NCBI GenBank assembly: GCA_963717195.1
Contig: CAVQVR010000013.1
Coordinates: 1 to 64,000, forward strand
DNA length: 64,000 bases
Direction of reading: 5' to 3'
Origin: JACDAE01 sp963717195
Lineage (GTDB): Bacteria > Chloroflexota > Ktedonobacteria > Ktedonobacterales > Ktedonobacteraceae
The notes below the pieces were generated by a model, which was not told the origin of the DNA, did not search any database, and saw only the letters and a list, made by a program, of their open reading frames with translations. Below are positions 19,177-28,490 of this stretch, piece after piece; the stretch's first letter is position 1, and each line of letters begins with the position of its first letter. Both the position numbers and the translations under genes were made by a program.

Positions 19177-19454
19177 ACTGGTTTCTTTCTTCGCCGGTCT
19201 GCAACGTCTTGACCAGGTGTACTGGTAATTGACCTGAAGGTTCGACGCGAATTGAGCGTGGATTGCCTCTGCGTCGAACATTCAGCCAAAATTTTTGAGG
19301 GGTGAAGGTTCGACACCACTTCCACACGCTTTCCTCATTTCATAACAACAGATCATTTTTCATCGGCCTGCAAGAAATGGGCTATCATAGAGGAGAGATG
19401 ACGACAATAGGGTCGCAGAAAATAGGAACAGCGTTCTCCTCAGAGGAGAAGCTC

Positions 19455-19768
19455 ATGAAAGGGAAAAAACAGATGGCTGTTTATGCTATTTCAGATACCG
19501 TGGAAATAACTGATCCACAGATGCTTGCAGAATATGTTCAACGTATCGCGCCAACGCTTAAAAAGTATGGAGTAAAACCCCTGGTAGCGGGAAGCGCGGG
19601 ATATGAGACGATTGAAGGAATTTGGCAGACGCAGGGGATGACTATCCTGAAGTTGAGGATCGAGAGCATTTCGAACGCTGGTACAACTCGCCCGAGTATC
19701 AAGAGATTCTCCCGCTCCGCATGCAGGCCACTTCCAATCGGGCAATTCTTATCAAGCAGGCCAACTAG
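19455..19768 (+). pseudogene. DUF1330-like (dimeric alpha/beta barrel) protein, frameshifted
   Basis: MAVYAISDTVEITDPQMLAE, then VAGSAGYETIEGIWQTQGMT in one frame, followed after about 19651 by VEDREHFERWYNSPEYQEIL and PLRMQATSNRAILIKQAN in another. Together they form a complete ~100-residue DUF1330 protein, a ferredoxin-like small dimer often near oxidoreductases. One small deletion between ILK and VEDR breaks it. Starts are ATG 19455 or ATG 19473. The stop TAG at 19766-19768 lies inside the stop of the convergent AraC gene. Confidence 0.7.
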
Positions 19769-20625
19769 AATAATCTTGCTGTTTTGCGGTAGCTTCCTGG
19801 GGGCACCAGGTAGTACCGCTTAAACTGCCGGGTGAAGTGCGATTGATCAGCAAAGCCGGTTTCATGGGCCACATAACCGACTTCGAAGCCTTGAGCCAGT
19901 AATGTCCTGGCATGAGCCAACCGCAGCTGGATCTGGTAGGCATGGGGAGGCACGCCAACGGTCTGGCGAAAGAGCCGCGCGAGATGAAAGGGGCTCATGT
20001 TCGCCACTCCGGCCAGTTCTTGCAGCGACACCTCCAGGGCGTAGTACGCTTGCAGATACTCTTTCACGCGCTTGACGGCTGGATGTTCCCTGCCCAGTTG
20101 AGGTAGGGCTCTTGCGTCTTCGGCATGCACCTGCAGCAACGGAGCAAACAGGCGTAAGAGCAGCTCTTCCTGTTGCAGACGAGATGCCGGAGCCAGAGAG
20201 CTGGCTACCAGGTTATGCATGGTCCGGCTCAAAGACGGATCAGAGAAGGTCTGGCTGGGAAAATGGGGCAAGGACTGCTCCCAATGGAGCTGCTCGGTGG
20301 CGAACTGTTGCAGCCAGACAGGGTCAATAAAGAGATGATGGGAGGTGACGTCTTTGACCTGGCTGGTCCAGGTTTCTCCCGGCTCGATCACCAGGAGCTT
20401 CCCTTCGGCGATATGGCCACTTGCAGGAGCATTTCGATACTGAAAGGAGGAGACTGTCCCTGACTGCCCGGAGATAATCAGATACTCCTGAGTGAATTGC
20501 TGCCGAGAGGAAGTAGAGACGGTAACTGCTTGGAAGAGTTCGAACTGCTTGAGTTGCCACGGCCGCCACACCGTGACACTGCCATTGATCACCTCACTCC
20601 CTTCTCTTGCTTCGAGAGGTTCCAT
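19765..20625 (-). CDS. AraC-family transcriptional regulator
   Basis: 286 residues. The N-terminal half is a cupin-like ligand domain (SSRQQFTQEYLIISGQSGTV, SGHIAEGKLLVIEPGE). The C-terminal half is a double AraC HTH: SLQELAGVANMSPFHLARLF with RQTVGVPPHAYQIQLRL, and VGYVAHETGFADQSHFTRQF with KRYYLVPPGSYRK. It probably senses a small molecule and controls nearby genes. Its stop codon and that of the convergent DUF1330 gene share the palindrome CTAG (19765-19768), so the two transcripts run into each other. Confidence 0.85.
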   Translation of the reverse strand: MEPLEAREGSEVINGSVTVWRPWQLKQFELFQAVTVSTSSRQQFTQEYLIISGQSGTVSSFQYRNAPASGHIAEGKLLVIEPGETWTSQVKDVTSHHLFIDPVWLQQFATEQLHWEQSLPHFPSQTFSDPSLSRTMHNLVASSLAPASRLQQEELLLRLFAPLLQVHAEDARALPQLGREHPAVKRVKEYLQAYYALEVSLQELAGVANMSPFHLARLFRQTVGVPPHAYQIQLRLAHARTLLAQGFEVGYVAHETGFADQSHFTRQFKRYYLVPPGSYRKTARLF

Positions 20626-20664
20626 CTCTGCTTTGCTCTCGGATCGCGGTCATGAATAGCCGTG

Positions 20665-20835
20665 GGTTCTGTCAGAACTCAGAACACGACCAGAGAAGAG
20701 GTGAAAGGTTTCCCCACTTTCGCACCAAATTGGCCTCTTTTGGGGTTCCTTCTCCCCACGCCCTGCACCTTTTAGTGTATTCTTTCCCCACTGAATGTGA
20801 GCTTTTTCGACCGTGTTCTGAGTTCTGACAGAACC
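20665..20835. repeat. 171-bp MITE-like element with perfect 24-bp inverted ends
   Basis: 20665-20688 (GGTTCTGTCAGAACTCAGAA and four more bases) is the exact reverse complement of 20812-20835. There is no coding inside; three short CCCCAC blocks occur in the interior. No flanking duplication is seen. A 13-bp piece of the end (TCTGAGTTCTGAC) recurs near 21985, some 50 bases before a transposase remnant, which may name the family that moved it. Confidence 0.7.
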
Positions 20836-20956
20836 GGTCAAGAGCCCCTGCCTGCTTCCAACAATCTCTTCCATTCCTTTATTGTTTGTTTACTTCTATC
20901 TCGTTGCGCATCGCGTGGGATCAGCCATACTGTTGGGATTTACAGCGCTGCCAAAT

Positions 20957-21832
20957 TCATCTCTCGCGCCATCTCGGAACCCGCCCGGGGAACTTTTCAT
21001 CGCCCAGCCGGTGGCAGACCTCTTTCAGCCGCTCGTAGGCGCCCTGCCATTCCAGATCGACGAGCGTTTCCAAGAGTGGCACATCCTCGCGCAGTGTCGC
21101 CAGTTTGCGGAAAAGCAGCGCCTCAGCCCAGTGCTGGGCCAGGCTCTCGGCCAGGCGCGCCGCACGGCTGGCGCTCAACCCCCAGGTTTGCGGATCTGCG
21201 GGAATCGCCTCGAGGTGCTCATATTTTGCAAGCACAGCCGCCGCGGATTTTTCACCCCAGCCCGGGATGCCTGGGAAGCCGTCAGCCGCATCGCCCACCA
21301 GCCCCAGCCAGTCGGGGATTGACTGAGGGCGCACGCCAAATTTCTCCACCACGCCCTCCTCATCGATGAGAATATCGCGGCGGCGGTCCCAGCCAACGAT
21401 GCGGCTTCCAGAGACCAGTTGGGCCAGATCCTTATCCGGCGAGCAGATCACGATCTGTTCGACCCCAGCTTCGTTCTTGAAACGGGCGGTCGCGCTGGAC
21501 AGGGCGTCATCGGCCTCGAACTCCACCATCGACCAGACCACCAGTCCAAGCGCGGAAACAGCCTCTTCGGCCAGCGGGAACTGGGCTATCAGGTTGGTGT
21601 CAACGCCCGCGCCGGTCTTGTAGCCGGGGTACTGGTCGTTACGGAAGGACTCGATCACGTGATCGAACGCGCAGGCCACGTGGGTGATGCCAGGCGTCGT
21701 CAAGAGCATCAGCAGGCTGCGTAAAAGGCCCAGCGTTGCGCCGACCTCGCGCCCATCCGGTGCCTTGCGCGGCGGCGCGCCGAAGTGGCTGCGAAACAGC
21801 TCGTAGGTACCATCCACTAGGTAGATCTTCAT
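20957..21832 (-). CDS. 5'-3' exonuclease, FEN/Pol I N-domain type
   Basis: A 291-residue stand-alone flap/5' exonuclease. The order of motifs is MKIYLVDGTYELFRSHFG (first metal Asp), CAFDHVIESFRNDQYPGYK (acidic and basic arch residues), VEFEADDALSSATA (paired Asp cluster), VICSPDKDLAQLV (SPDKD motif), DWLGLVGDAADGFPGIPGWG (H3TH with GDxxD) and a C-terminal helical tail. It would act on 5' flaps and RNA primers during replication and repair. Stand-alone copies are common beside full-length Pol I. It lies between the MITE and a transposase remnant. Confidence 0.9.
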   Translation of the reverse strand: MKIYLVDGTYELFRSHFGAPPRKAPDGREVGATLGLLRSLLMLLTTPGITHVACAFDHVIESFRNDQYPGYKTGAGVDTNLIAQFPLAEEAVSALGLVVWSMVEFEADDALSSATARFKNEAGVEQIVICSPDKDLAQLVSGSRIVGWDRRRDILIDEEGVVEKFGVRPQSIPDWLGLVGDAADGFPGIPGWGEKSAAAVLAKYEHLEAIPADPQTWGLSASRAARLAESLAQHWAEALLFRKLATLREDVPLLETLVDLEWQGAYERLKEVCHRLGDEKFPGRVPRWRER

Positions 21833-22040
21833 AGAATATCTGGTGCTCCTCCCATCATTTCAGAATTGTCCAGTCTCTGCGAAAAGAGACATCATAGGAT
21901 GACTTCTTCCCCACTTTGCAGGAGGAAATAAGCCCATCAACATTCAAGTTGACAATACCTTCTAGAAGCCTGATGAGTTTCTGTGGTCTGAGTTCTGACG
22001 CTACCGGCGTGAGGTGCTCTTACTGATGGTTCCTCTCTAA

Positions 22041-22365
22041 CAGAAGGCCTCCATTTTGCAAAAAGGAGCGTTGCCTGACGAGATTGTCGCCACCACAGGG
22101 TATGTTCGTCGCTATGCCATGTGGCTACTTAACCATCCGCCCGAGGGGCAACACGCTTCTCAGCGTCAGCGACGCTCTCTATACGACCAGAGGTCCAGCA
22201 GGTCTTGCTGCTCGCTTGGAACGTAGCCAATCGGATCTGTAGCAAACGGCTCATCCCATATCTGCTGACTTTGATTGATGCGTTGGAACTACATGGGCAT
22301 CTTGTCAGGGTGGGCGGCAAGCCAATCGGTGACTATCGCAGTGGTGCAGTTGGACAAATTTCATG
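22041..22365 (+). pseudogene. Transposase fragment, ISNCY/integrase-core type, N-terminal part
   Basis: After the TAA at 22038-22040 a frame reads LQKGALPDEIVATTGYVRRY and AMWLLNHPPEGQ. A second frame continues PEVQQVLLLAWNVANRICSK and RLIPYLLTLIDALELHGHL to a stop at 22365. These are the DNA-binding and linker parts of a DDE transposase whose catalytic-core counterpart (FLEADLVAHCG) is seen as another fragment at about 52375. It is frameshifted and lacks the catalytic domain. Confidence 0.55.
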
Positions 22366-22451
22366 ATTTTTACTCCTCTACAATTGCAGACAGAAAAGAG
22401 ACAATTGACCAGAATTCTGTCCAGGATGACACCTTTTCTGGGTGGAGAGAG

Positions 22452-23435
22452 CTATACCCATGTCCCACTTTTCGCGCTGCGAAAGATCGCTTCAATGGCC
22501 TTCATATTCGCAACACTCTCTTCAATGGGGATTGGAACCTCGGTATTCTCAAGCACTGCCTGAGAAAAAAGATCCCCTTGCAACGTATACTGATTGCAGA
22601 CCTCAAACGCGATTTCCTCACTCTTGCCATCGTGCTCAAGCCAGAGACGACATGGGCGATCAGAGGGCGCATTCGCAGGGATCTCAATCTCTATGCGTCC
22701 GGTTGTGCCGAAAATATGAACACGCTGATAAGGCGAGAGCTGCGTCGAACAGGTGAACGTTGACGTTCCCTTCCCAAAGTCCAGAATACCGGACGCCAAA
22801 CGATCCGTCTTGAGCTTCGGATCAAACTCTACACTCCCCAGGATCCGCTTTGGCTCAGCATCAAAGAGAAAGCGTGCAAACGAAAGAGCATAACACCCGA
22901 TGTCCATCATCGTCCCTCCGCCAATTTCAGGAATATTGCGGATATTGGTCGGATCATCAAGATAATAGGAAAAAAAAGAATGAACCGTGCGGAGCTCACC
23001 AATCGCTCCTTCTTGTACCAACTGACGGGCTTTCTGCCACTGTGGATGCATGCGGTACATGAATGCTTCCATCACCTTGAGATGCGGATACTGTTTCGCG
23101 ACATCGACGAATTCCTGCGCTTGCGCACCCGTCATTGAGAGTGGTTTCTCACAGAGCACATGCTTGCCCGCCTGTAATACTTTGATTGACCATGGGATAT
23201 GCAAGTGATTGGGCAAGGGATTATAGATCGCGTCAAGAGTGGGGTCGCTCAACAATGCTTCATACGAACCATACGCTGTAGGAATGTGAAGCTGTGTTGC
23301 GGCTGCCTGAGCTTTTTCTAACGAGCGAGAAGCAATGGCCGAAATCTCACTATACTGTCCTTGCTGCATAGCCGGTATCACCTTTTTTACCGCAAGATCA
23401 GACGTACTCAAAACACCCCAGCGAACTTTGCTCAT
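22452..23435 (-). CDS. Gfo/Idh/MocA family oxidoreductase
   Basis: 327 residues, complete. The N-terminal Rossmann domain (KVRWGVLSTSDLAVKKVIPA; the usual GxGxxA is altered) holds AIYNPLPNHLHIPWSIKVLQ and the catalytic-type VLCEKPLS near residue 95. The C-terminal alpha/beta domain has EIGGGTMMDIGCYALSFARF with the DxxxH-like position replaced by Cys/Tyr. Members are NAD(P)-dependent sugar or cyclitol dehydrogenases; the nearest flavour is the dimeric dihydrodiol/xylose dehydrogenase group. AAAGGATG upstream supports ATG 23435. It has no operon partner. Confidence 0.85.
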   Translation of the reverse strand: MSKVRWGVLSTSDLAVKKVIPAMQQGQYSEISAIASRSLEKAQAAATQLHIPTAYGSYEALLSDPTLDAIYNPLPNHLHIPWSIKVLQAGKHVLCEKPLSMTGAQAQEFVDVAKQYPHLKVMEAFMYRMHPQWQKARQLVQEGAIGELRTVHSFFSYYLDDPTNIRNIPEIGGGTMMDIGCYALSFARFLFDAEPKRILGSVEFDPKLKTDRLASGILDFGKGTSTFTCSTQLSPYQRVHIFGTTGRIEIEIPANAPSDRPCRLWLEHDGKSEEIAFEVCNQYTLQGDLFSQAVLENTEVPIPIEESVANMKAIEAIFRSAKSGTWV

Positions 23436-23606
23436 ACCTGTTCATCCTTTCCTCATTGAACTGAAAACTCCGCCTGCTTCTCCTCCAGAAGGAAAGCACA
23501 ATCACTCTATCGATGAGGAGAGGGAAAGCAGGTGGGTCTTTGTGCAAGATCATCCTTCACCAGTATTGTATAACAAGATGGAACCTGATCTTGCCCCGCA
23601 TTTGGA
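23436..23606. other. Leader/intergenic, nothing recognised
   Basis: The first part of the ~1 kb gap before the TIR gene. Promoter side of the oxidoreductase; no gene is seen. Confidence 0.4.
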
Positions 23607-23970
23607 AGATTGAGGAAGAGAAATGTCTTACCGAGAGCGAGACCTCTTCTCATAAGTATTCTGCAACAGAAAGCGAAACGAATTTGAGGGGATATTTCAT
23701 TGCAACAACCTGTCTCCCTTGTATTCACATATTTTTCGTGTATAGTTGTTATCTAGAGAGATTTTAACAACTTGCCTTTAAAACGTGTGAGCACTTTTGT
23801 CAAAAGATGCGAAAAATGCTTGTAAGCACTTTTGTCAGGCTCGCTCAGATGTTTGGTCGTGTTGTTCAACCCGCCAGTAGAGGGGGTTCATGACAAGAAA
23901 GTGGTGTTTTTGTACGTACCTGCCTTCCAAGCAGGCTGTCGCCGGTTCGAGCCCGGTCTCCCGCTTTTTT
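23607..23970 (+). repeat. Structured repeat, copy 1, ending in a tRNA-Gly-like sequence
   Basis: Aligns along its length with 31546-31915. In order: a short coding-like stretch (IEEEKCLTESE), AACAACTTGCCTTTAAAACG, a stem region (TGTGAGCA 23786-23793 with CGCTCAGA 23842-23849; GCACTTTT with AAAAATGC inside it), the hairpin AACCCGC/GGGGGTT (23868-23888), then the tRNA-like segment and six T's. Some stem positions differ between copies in a compensating way (A-T here, G-C there), which supports an RNA structure. 23971-24491 after it has no recognised gene and carries the promoter of the TIR gene. Confidence 0.65.
23882..23964 (+). tRNA. Degenerate tRNA-Gly(UCC)-like gene, copy 1
   Basis: The 3' half is a good tRNA: anticodon arm CCTGC-CTTCCAA-GCAGG with anticodon TCC at 23926-23928, variable loop CTGTC, T arm GCCGG-TTCGAGC-CCGGT, and acceptor strand CTCCCGC followed by T6. 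The 5' half is abnormal: acceptor partner GGGGGTT, a weak D arm (AAGA-AAGTGGTG-TTTT) and eight bases instead of one before the anticodon stem. The total is 83 bases against ~72 usual. Probably a pseudo-tRNA or tRNA-like RNA. The identical layout in copy 2 speaks against random decay. Confidence 0.4.
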
Positions 23971-24491
23971 GTATGAACCGTCTCTTTGCGGGCGCTTGAC
24001 AGGCCGCTTCACAAGAAGCAGTCAGGAGAGTTCTGGGAAGAGACGGTTTTTCTGTTCATCAAAAGGCGTTCAACAAAAGGGTGTGGAAGGAAGAGGTTGG
24101 TCGTGTGAACCCCATGAGAAAATGAAAGGGAAGAAAAACAGAAAAGCAGGGAAGTAAACCAGGAAGGTGAGCTGTTTTCTTCTCAGAAGAAGACAAAAAG
24201 ACGACAAATTCATACTATGACGACAAATGGCACGTATTTTGCTCTCAATTCACTTAACAAAAACATCGTCATCATAAGAACTATTAGCAGTTACTTGGTC
24301 AAATAATATCTGATTGGCGGGAACGGCGACAAACGGTACCACAATACGTTCTGGATTCTCTCATCATATTTGCACCAGGGAAACCAAGAGTGCAAACAGC
24401 CATGGAATTTTTCAACACCAATTGTATACATCATCGCCAATATATGCTACAATGCCAAAAGAGAGAATACTTCTTTTCAGGCGGGCAGAAC

Positions 24492-27395
24492 ATGGCTTTT
24501 TCTCCTATTTCAGAGAAGATTAACATTTTCTTCTCACTTGCCTCAGAACCTCGGGACAGAACCCTGTTCGATAAACTATGCAAACACCTGAGTCTCCAGA
24601 GGCGGCTCGGCCTTATTGAGATATGGTATGACAGTGCCATCAGTGTTGGATACAACTTCAAAGAAATTATCAAAGCCCATATCAGCCAGGCTGACATTAT
24701 TGTGTTGCTTGTCAGTGCCGATTTTTTTGCCTCTGAACAGTGTTTTGAGGTAGAAATGCTCTATGCATGCGAACAACATAGAAGCAGGAACGTGCCCATC
24801 ATCCCAGTTCTCCTGCGTCCGACCGATTTGAAGGACTCTCCTCTCGAAGAATACAGCCCTTTGCCCCAAAATGGCAAAGCGGTGGCGGTCTGGGACAATA
24901 TCGACATTGCCCTTACTGAGGTGGCACAAGGCATTCATCAGGTGGTCATAGAGATCGCGCGTCGTGTCGCTGGCGTGCATCGTCCAGTCCAGCAATCGCA
25001 GTTCCCTTTGAGTACTCTCACCTACAGGCGTGATCTCTTGTTTACTGATCGAGATGATACATTACAGGCATTGCATCACACCTTTACTTCTGGGCAAACA
25101 CGACAGACGCGCATGCAGGCACTCTATGGACCAGCAGGTATAGGCAAAACGCACCTTGCAACAGAATATGTGTATCGCTATCAAGAGGACTATCAGGCAA
25201 CTTTATGGCTCAATGCTTCCTCTCCAAAGCTTTTAAGTGCGAATATTCTCGCTTTAGCCGATCACCTTGGCATTCCTGCTCAGGATACCGTCGATGAACA
25301 ACGACGCATTGCCGCCATTAAACGCTGGTTACACGACCATGATCGATGGCTTCTGGTTCTTGATAATCTTGAAGACGGTTCTTTGCTGGATCGGCTTCTT
25401 CCAGTGAATAGTGATGGTCATGTGCTTTTGATTACACAGTCGCAGGTGACTGAGTTTTTTCTTTCTCGTCTCCCTGTTGATCAGATGAGTATTGAAGATG
25501 GTGCGCTCCTGCTGCTCAGATGTGCAAGAATCGTTGCGGAACAGGGTCTATTCGATGCTGCCTCAGAAGAGGATCGCCTTCAAGCCATGCAAATTGCGCA
25601 AGAATTTCAAGGCTATCCGTTGGCCCTTGATCAGGCAGGAGCCTATATTGAGGAAACACGGCGGTCGCTTTCATCCTATCTCGCACTGTATAAAGAGAAA
25701 CAGGCTCTCTTTTTAGGAAAACGCGGGCGTGTCGCAAATGATCATCCAGATCCAGTCACAACCACGCTTGCGTTAACCTTTGAAAAGATTGCCCAGAGCA
25801 ATCCCAATGCGCTGGAATTACTTCATTTCTTCGCGTTTCTGCATCCCGATGCGCTTCCTGATGAAATCATCATCTATGGCGCTTCTTCCCTCATCAACCC
25901 TCTCCGTACACTGGTCAATGACCCCCTCGCTTTCGATGCCGCGATTGCAACACTTCGCAAATTCTCATTGGTGCGTCAACGGACAGACGCGACCACACTC
26001 ACGATGCATCACCTCATTCAGATTGTTCTGAAAAACGACCTGCCGAAAAAACAACAGCGCCTCCTTGCCAGTCAGGCCGTGCGTCTGATCAATTGTATCT
26101 TCCCCGCCGTGAATTTCGAGACCTGGGAGGGGTGTAAGAGGTATCTGCCCCAAGCAGTGTACTGCGCGACCCTCATTCGTGACTACAAGCTTACACTGAA
26201 AGAAGGTGGGCAGCTTCTAGAGCGATTGGGGTTCTATTTCTATCAACGCGGTTGCTATGACGACGCCGAAACCTATCTTACGCAGGCATTGGATCTCCAA
26301 GAAAGCCATGCCCGTGGCGACCTTTCTGATACGGCCCAGACCCTCAATTCTTTGGGCCTCCTCTCTCAACAACTGGCTCGCTACGAGCAAGCGGAAACAC
26401 TCTATCAACGCTCCCTTGCGTTACGAGAGCGTCTGATGGGTTCCGAACATCCCAAAATAGGAGAGAGTCTTCATAACCTCGCAACCCTCTATGGAGATCT
26501 GGGGAACTATCAATTGGCTGAGCATTACTACTTGCAGGTGCTCGCCCTGGAAGAACGAACAAAAGGCTCAGATCATCCCGATGTTGCCAGCACGTTGAAC
26601 AACCTTGCATTCATCTCTTATCAACAAGGGTTCTATGCTGAGGCTGAGGCGACCTATCAGCGTGCTCTTGGCATCTACGAGCATTCTCTGGATCCCGACG
26701 ACCCTGACCTCACCTATCCCCTTGATGGTCTGGCAACACTGGCTGAAAAACAAGGAAACTACCAGCGAGCAGAGGAACTCTATCAACAAGCATTGGCTCT
26801 CTGTAAGAACGCATTTGGAGAAGACCATGAGGAGACCGCCCATAGCATCAGTAAATTAGCACATATCGCTGAAGTACGTGGGAACTATCAGCAAGCGGAA
26901 ACGCTCTATCAGCAAGCAATAGCTATCTATGAGCATGTGCTTGGACCGCTGCATCCCGATCTCGCTCCTGTTCTCAACAATCTCGCCTTTCTCGCCAAAA
27001 AACAGGAATTGTACGCACAGGCCGAGCCACTCTATGAACGTGCCCTGGTCATCTACGAGCAAGCGCTAGGGTCTGAGCATCCTGACGTTGCAAGCGTCCT
27101 CAATAATCTGGGGCAGCTCGCTCGAAAAACCGGAGATGTGGCGCGAGCGGAAGCACTTCTGAAGCGTGTCCTGGCCATTCATGAGCACGTCTTCAAGCAG
27201 CCTCATCCTGATACCGCACAAAGCCTGAGCAACCTGGCTGATCTCCTGGCCGATTTACACCGAGATCAGGAGGCTGAACCTTTCTATCAACAAGCACTCA
27301 CTATTCGTCTGCAAACATCCGGTCCTGGCCATGAAGAAACCACACGCGTGCGCGAAAAATATACCTCTCTGCTGGAGCGTATGAAGAGACACTAA
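24492..27395 (+). CDS. TIR-NB-ARC-TPR (STAND) protein
   Basis: 967 residues. The TIR domain (~1-150: EKINIFFSLASEPRDRTLFD, ISQADIIVLLVSADFF) is followed by an NB-ARC NTPase with P-loop ALYGPAGIGKTHLATEY (~210-230), Walker B-like RWLLVLDNLED and GYPLALDQAGAYIEET. Then come about ten TPR repeats of the kinesin-light-chain type (AETLYQRSLALRERLMGSEH, ALGIYEHSLDPDDPDLTYPL and so on). Proteins with this layout act as phage or toxin sensors whose TIR domain cleaves NAD+ or makes signal nucleotides when triggered. ATG 24492 is chosen because the TIR fold starts at once; further ATGs exist up to 24390. It is isolated, with a repeat module downstream that also occurs 3' of the second TIR gene here. 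Confidence 0.9.
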   Translation: MAFSPISEKINIFFSLASEPRDRTLFDKLCKHLSLQRRLGLIEIWYDSAISVGYNFKEIIKAHISQADIIVLLVSADFFASEQCFEVEMLYACEQHRSRNVPIIPVLLRPTDLKDSPLEEYSPLPQNGKAVAVWDNIDIALTEVAQGIHQVVIEIARRVAGVHRPVQQSQFPLSTLTYRRDLLFTDRDDTLQALHHTFTSGQTRQTRMQALYGPAGIGKTHLATEYVYRYQEDYQATLWLNASSPKLLSANILALADHLGIPAQDTVDEQRRIAAIKRWLHDHDRWLLVLDNLEDGSLLDRLLPVNSDGHVLLITQSQVTEFFLSRLPVDQMSIEDGALLLLRCARIVAEQGLFDAASEEDRLQAMQIAQEFQGYPLALDQAGAYIEETRRSLSSYLALYKEKQALFLGKRGRVANDHPDPVTTTLALTFEKIAQSNPNALELLHFFAFLHPDALPDEIIIYGASSLINPLRTLVNDPLAFDAAIATLRKFSLVRQRTDATTLTMHHLIQIVLKNDLPKKQQRLLASQAVRLINCIFPAVNFETWEGCKRYLPQAVYCATLIRDYKLTLKEGGQLLERLGFYFYQRGCYDDAETYLTQALDLQESHARGDLSDTAQTLNSLGLLSQQLARYEQAETLYQRSLALRERLMGSEHPKIGESLHNLATLYGDLGNYQLAEHYYLQVLALEERTKGSDHPDVASTLNNLAFISYQQGFYAEAEATYQRALGIYEHSLDPDDPDLTYPLDGLATLAEKQGNYQRAEELYQQALALCKNAFGEDHEETAHSISKLAHIAEVRGNYQQAETLYQQAIAIYEHVLGPLHPDLAPVLNNLAFLAKKQELYAQAEPLYERALVIYEQALGSEHPDVASVLNNLGQLARKTGDVARAEALLKRVLAIHEHVFKQPHPDTAQSLSNLADLLADLHRDQEAEPFYQQALTIRLQTSGPGHEETTRVREKYTSLLERMKRH

Positions 27396-27603
27396 CCCAT
27401 CTCTCTGTGGCGGATTTAATTTCTTCAATTTTTTCTTCTCTTCTTTTTGGGCTTGAGGGGAGCAGGCGGTTTCTTCTGGGGCTTACCATCCTTTTCCGGC
27501 TTCTCCCCAGAAAGGAGAAATCTATACCAGACAAGCGGGACAACAGCCCTCCGCTTCCTCTTTCCACGTGCCTTTGCTTTTACATTCCTATATCTAAATT
27601 CAT
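27396..27603. other. 3' flank of the TIR-NB-ARC-TPR gene
   Basis: 208 bases between the stop codon and the repeat module. Pyrimidine-rich at first; no gene or terminator is clear. Confidence 0.4.
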
Positions 27604-28250
27604 CACCTTGGGGGGGGGGGTACGCATTAAGGACATGAAGACATAAATACCGGAAAAGTGGCGAATACCGTCTGCTTCCTGACTGATCGGAGCAACCATC
27701 GGAGCATCATCTTTAGAGAGGGGGTGAAAAATTTGCAAAGGCGCGTGCGAACCACCCCCCAGCAAAGGAGAGGGGTCTTGATTGCAGACAACTGCTTTAT
27801 TCTGTATGACAGTTATTTTCATGCAAATCATTCTCACTCTGCTTCCTCTCATCATATATCTCTGAAAAGAGCGCTTCACACACGAAAACGCTTTCGCATC
27901 TTCAATCAAAATATTTCGTTGTATCGATGTGAGACAATTTTTTCATGCAAGAAAAAATGTTGTCAGAGATGTATCAGATAAACAGTGAAAGTCCTTACTG
28001 CTATTTCTACCAGAGAATTGTGAAACCTTCAATAATTAGAGATTACCATAGACAAGGGTCCTATGTCAGAGAGACAACCCAGGAAAAATGAGAGGGACAT
28101 ACTCGTAGTATAAGGGGCTCAACCTGACAGTAGTTCGATTGATACCATGAATGGAGGTTCTCTCCTCCACCGTTTTTTAGAAAGCCGTAAGCTGTTCTGC
28201 CCTCTTCTTACCCTCTGCTCATTTATACTATCACAAAATCGCTCCTGATA
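27604..28250 (+). repeat. Poly-G module, copy A (3' of a TIR-NB-ARC gene)
   Basis: Starts at an 11-G run (27610-27620) and is homologous to the reverse complement of 52862-53280. Shared blocks include GTGGCGAATACCGTCTGCTT, AGCATCATCTTTAGA, CTTGATTGCAGA, CTTCCTCTCATCATA, AAATATTTCGTTG, GATACCATG and GGAGGTTCTCTCCTCCACC. This copy holds about 200 extra bases (about 27930-28133) missing from copy B. No conserved reading frame is seen, so an RNA, a recombination site or a non-autonomous mobile unit is more likely than a gene. 28251-28490 shows nothing else. Confidence 0.75.
28152..28178 (+). terminator. Hairpin with T-run inside the poly-G module
   Basis: TGGAGG-TTCTCT-CCTCCA (28152-28169) is followed by ACCG and six T's (28173-28178), a plausible factor-independent terminator on the + strand. 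The stem is fully conserved in the other copy of the module; the T-run is interrupted there. Confidence 0.5.
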
Positions 28251-28490
28251 GGAATGAAGTCATGAACGACCAGGGCAAAGGATGAAGGCAGGGGCAAAAA
28301 TTGTGGATAAGCTCAACGCGAAACACTGTTTTCCTGTTCATTCAGGATTCCTTCCTGGTTTCCTTCCTTGATTTCTTCCTGGTTTGCCTACTCGTGAACC
28401 GTTCTCTTTCTGCTCAGCGTTTCGCTCTACTATGAGAGCTACTTGGGGAGTACCCAGAGCACAAGAGACGAGAGAACGGAGAAACGAGCT

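Noticed and set aside
23882..23964. Functional tRNA-Gly
   Set aside because: The 5' half does not form a normal acceptor or D region and the molecule is about 11 bases too long, so it is reported only as tRNA-like.
23971..24491. Retron or reverse-transcriptase system linked to the structured repeat
   Set aside because: No reverse transcriptase or associated gene is present anywhere in the window.
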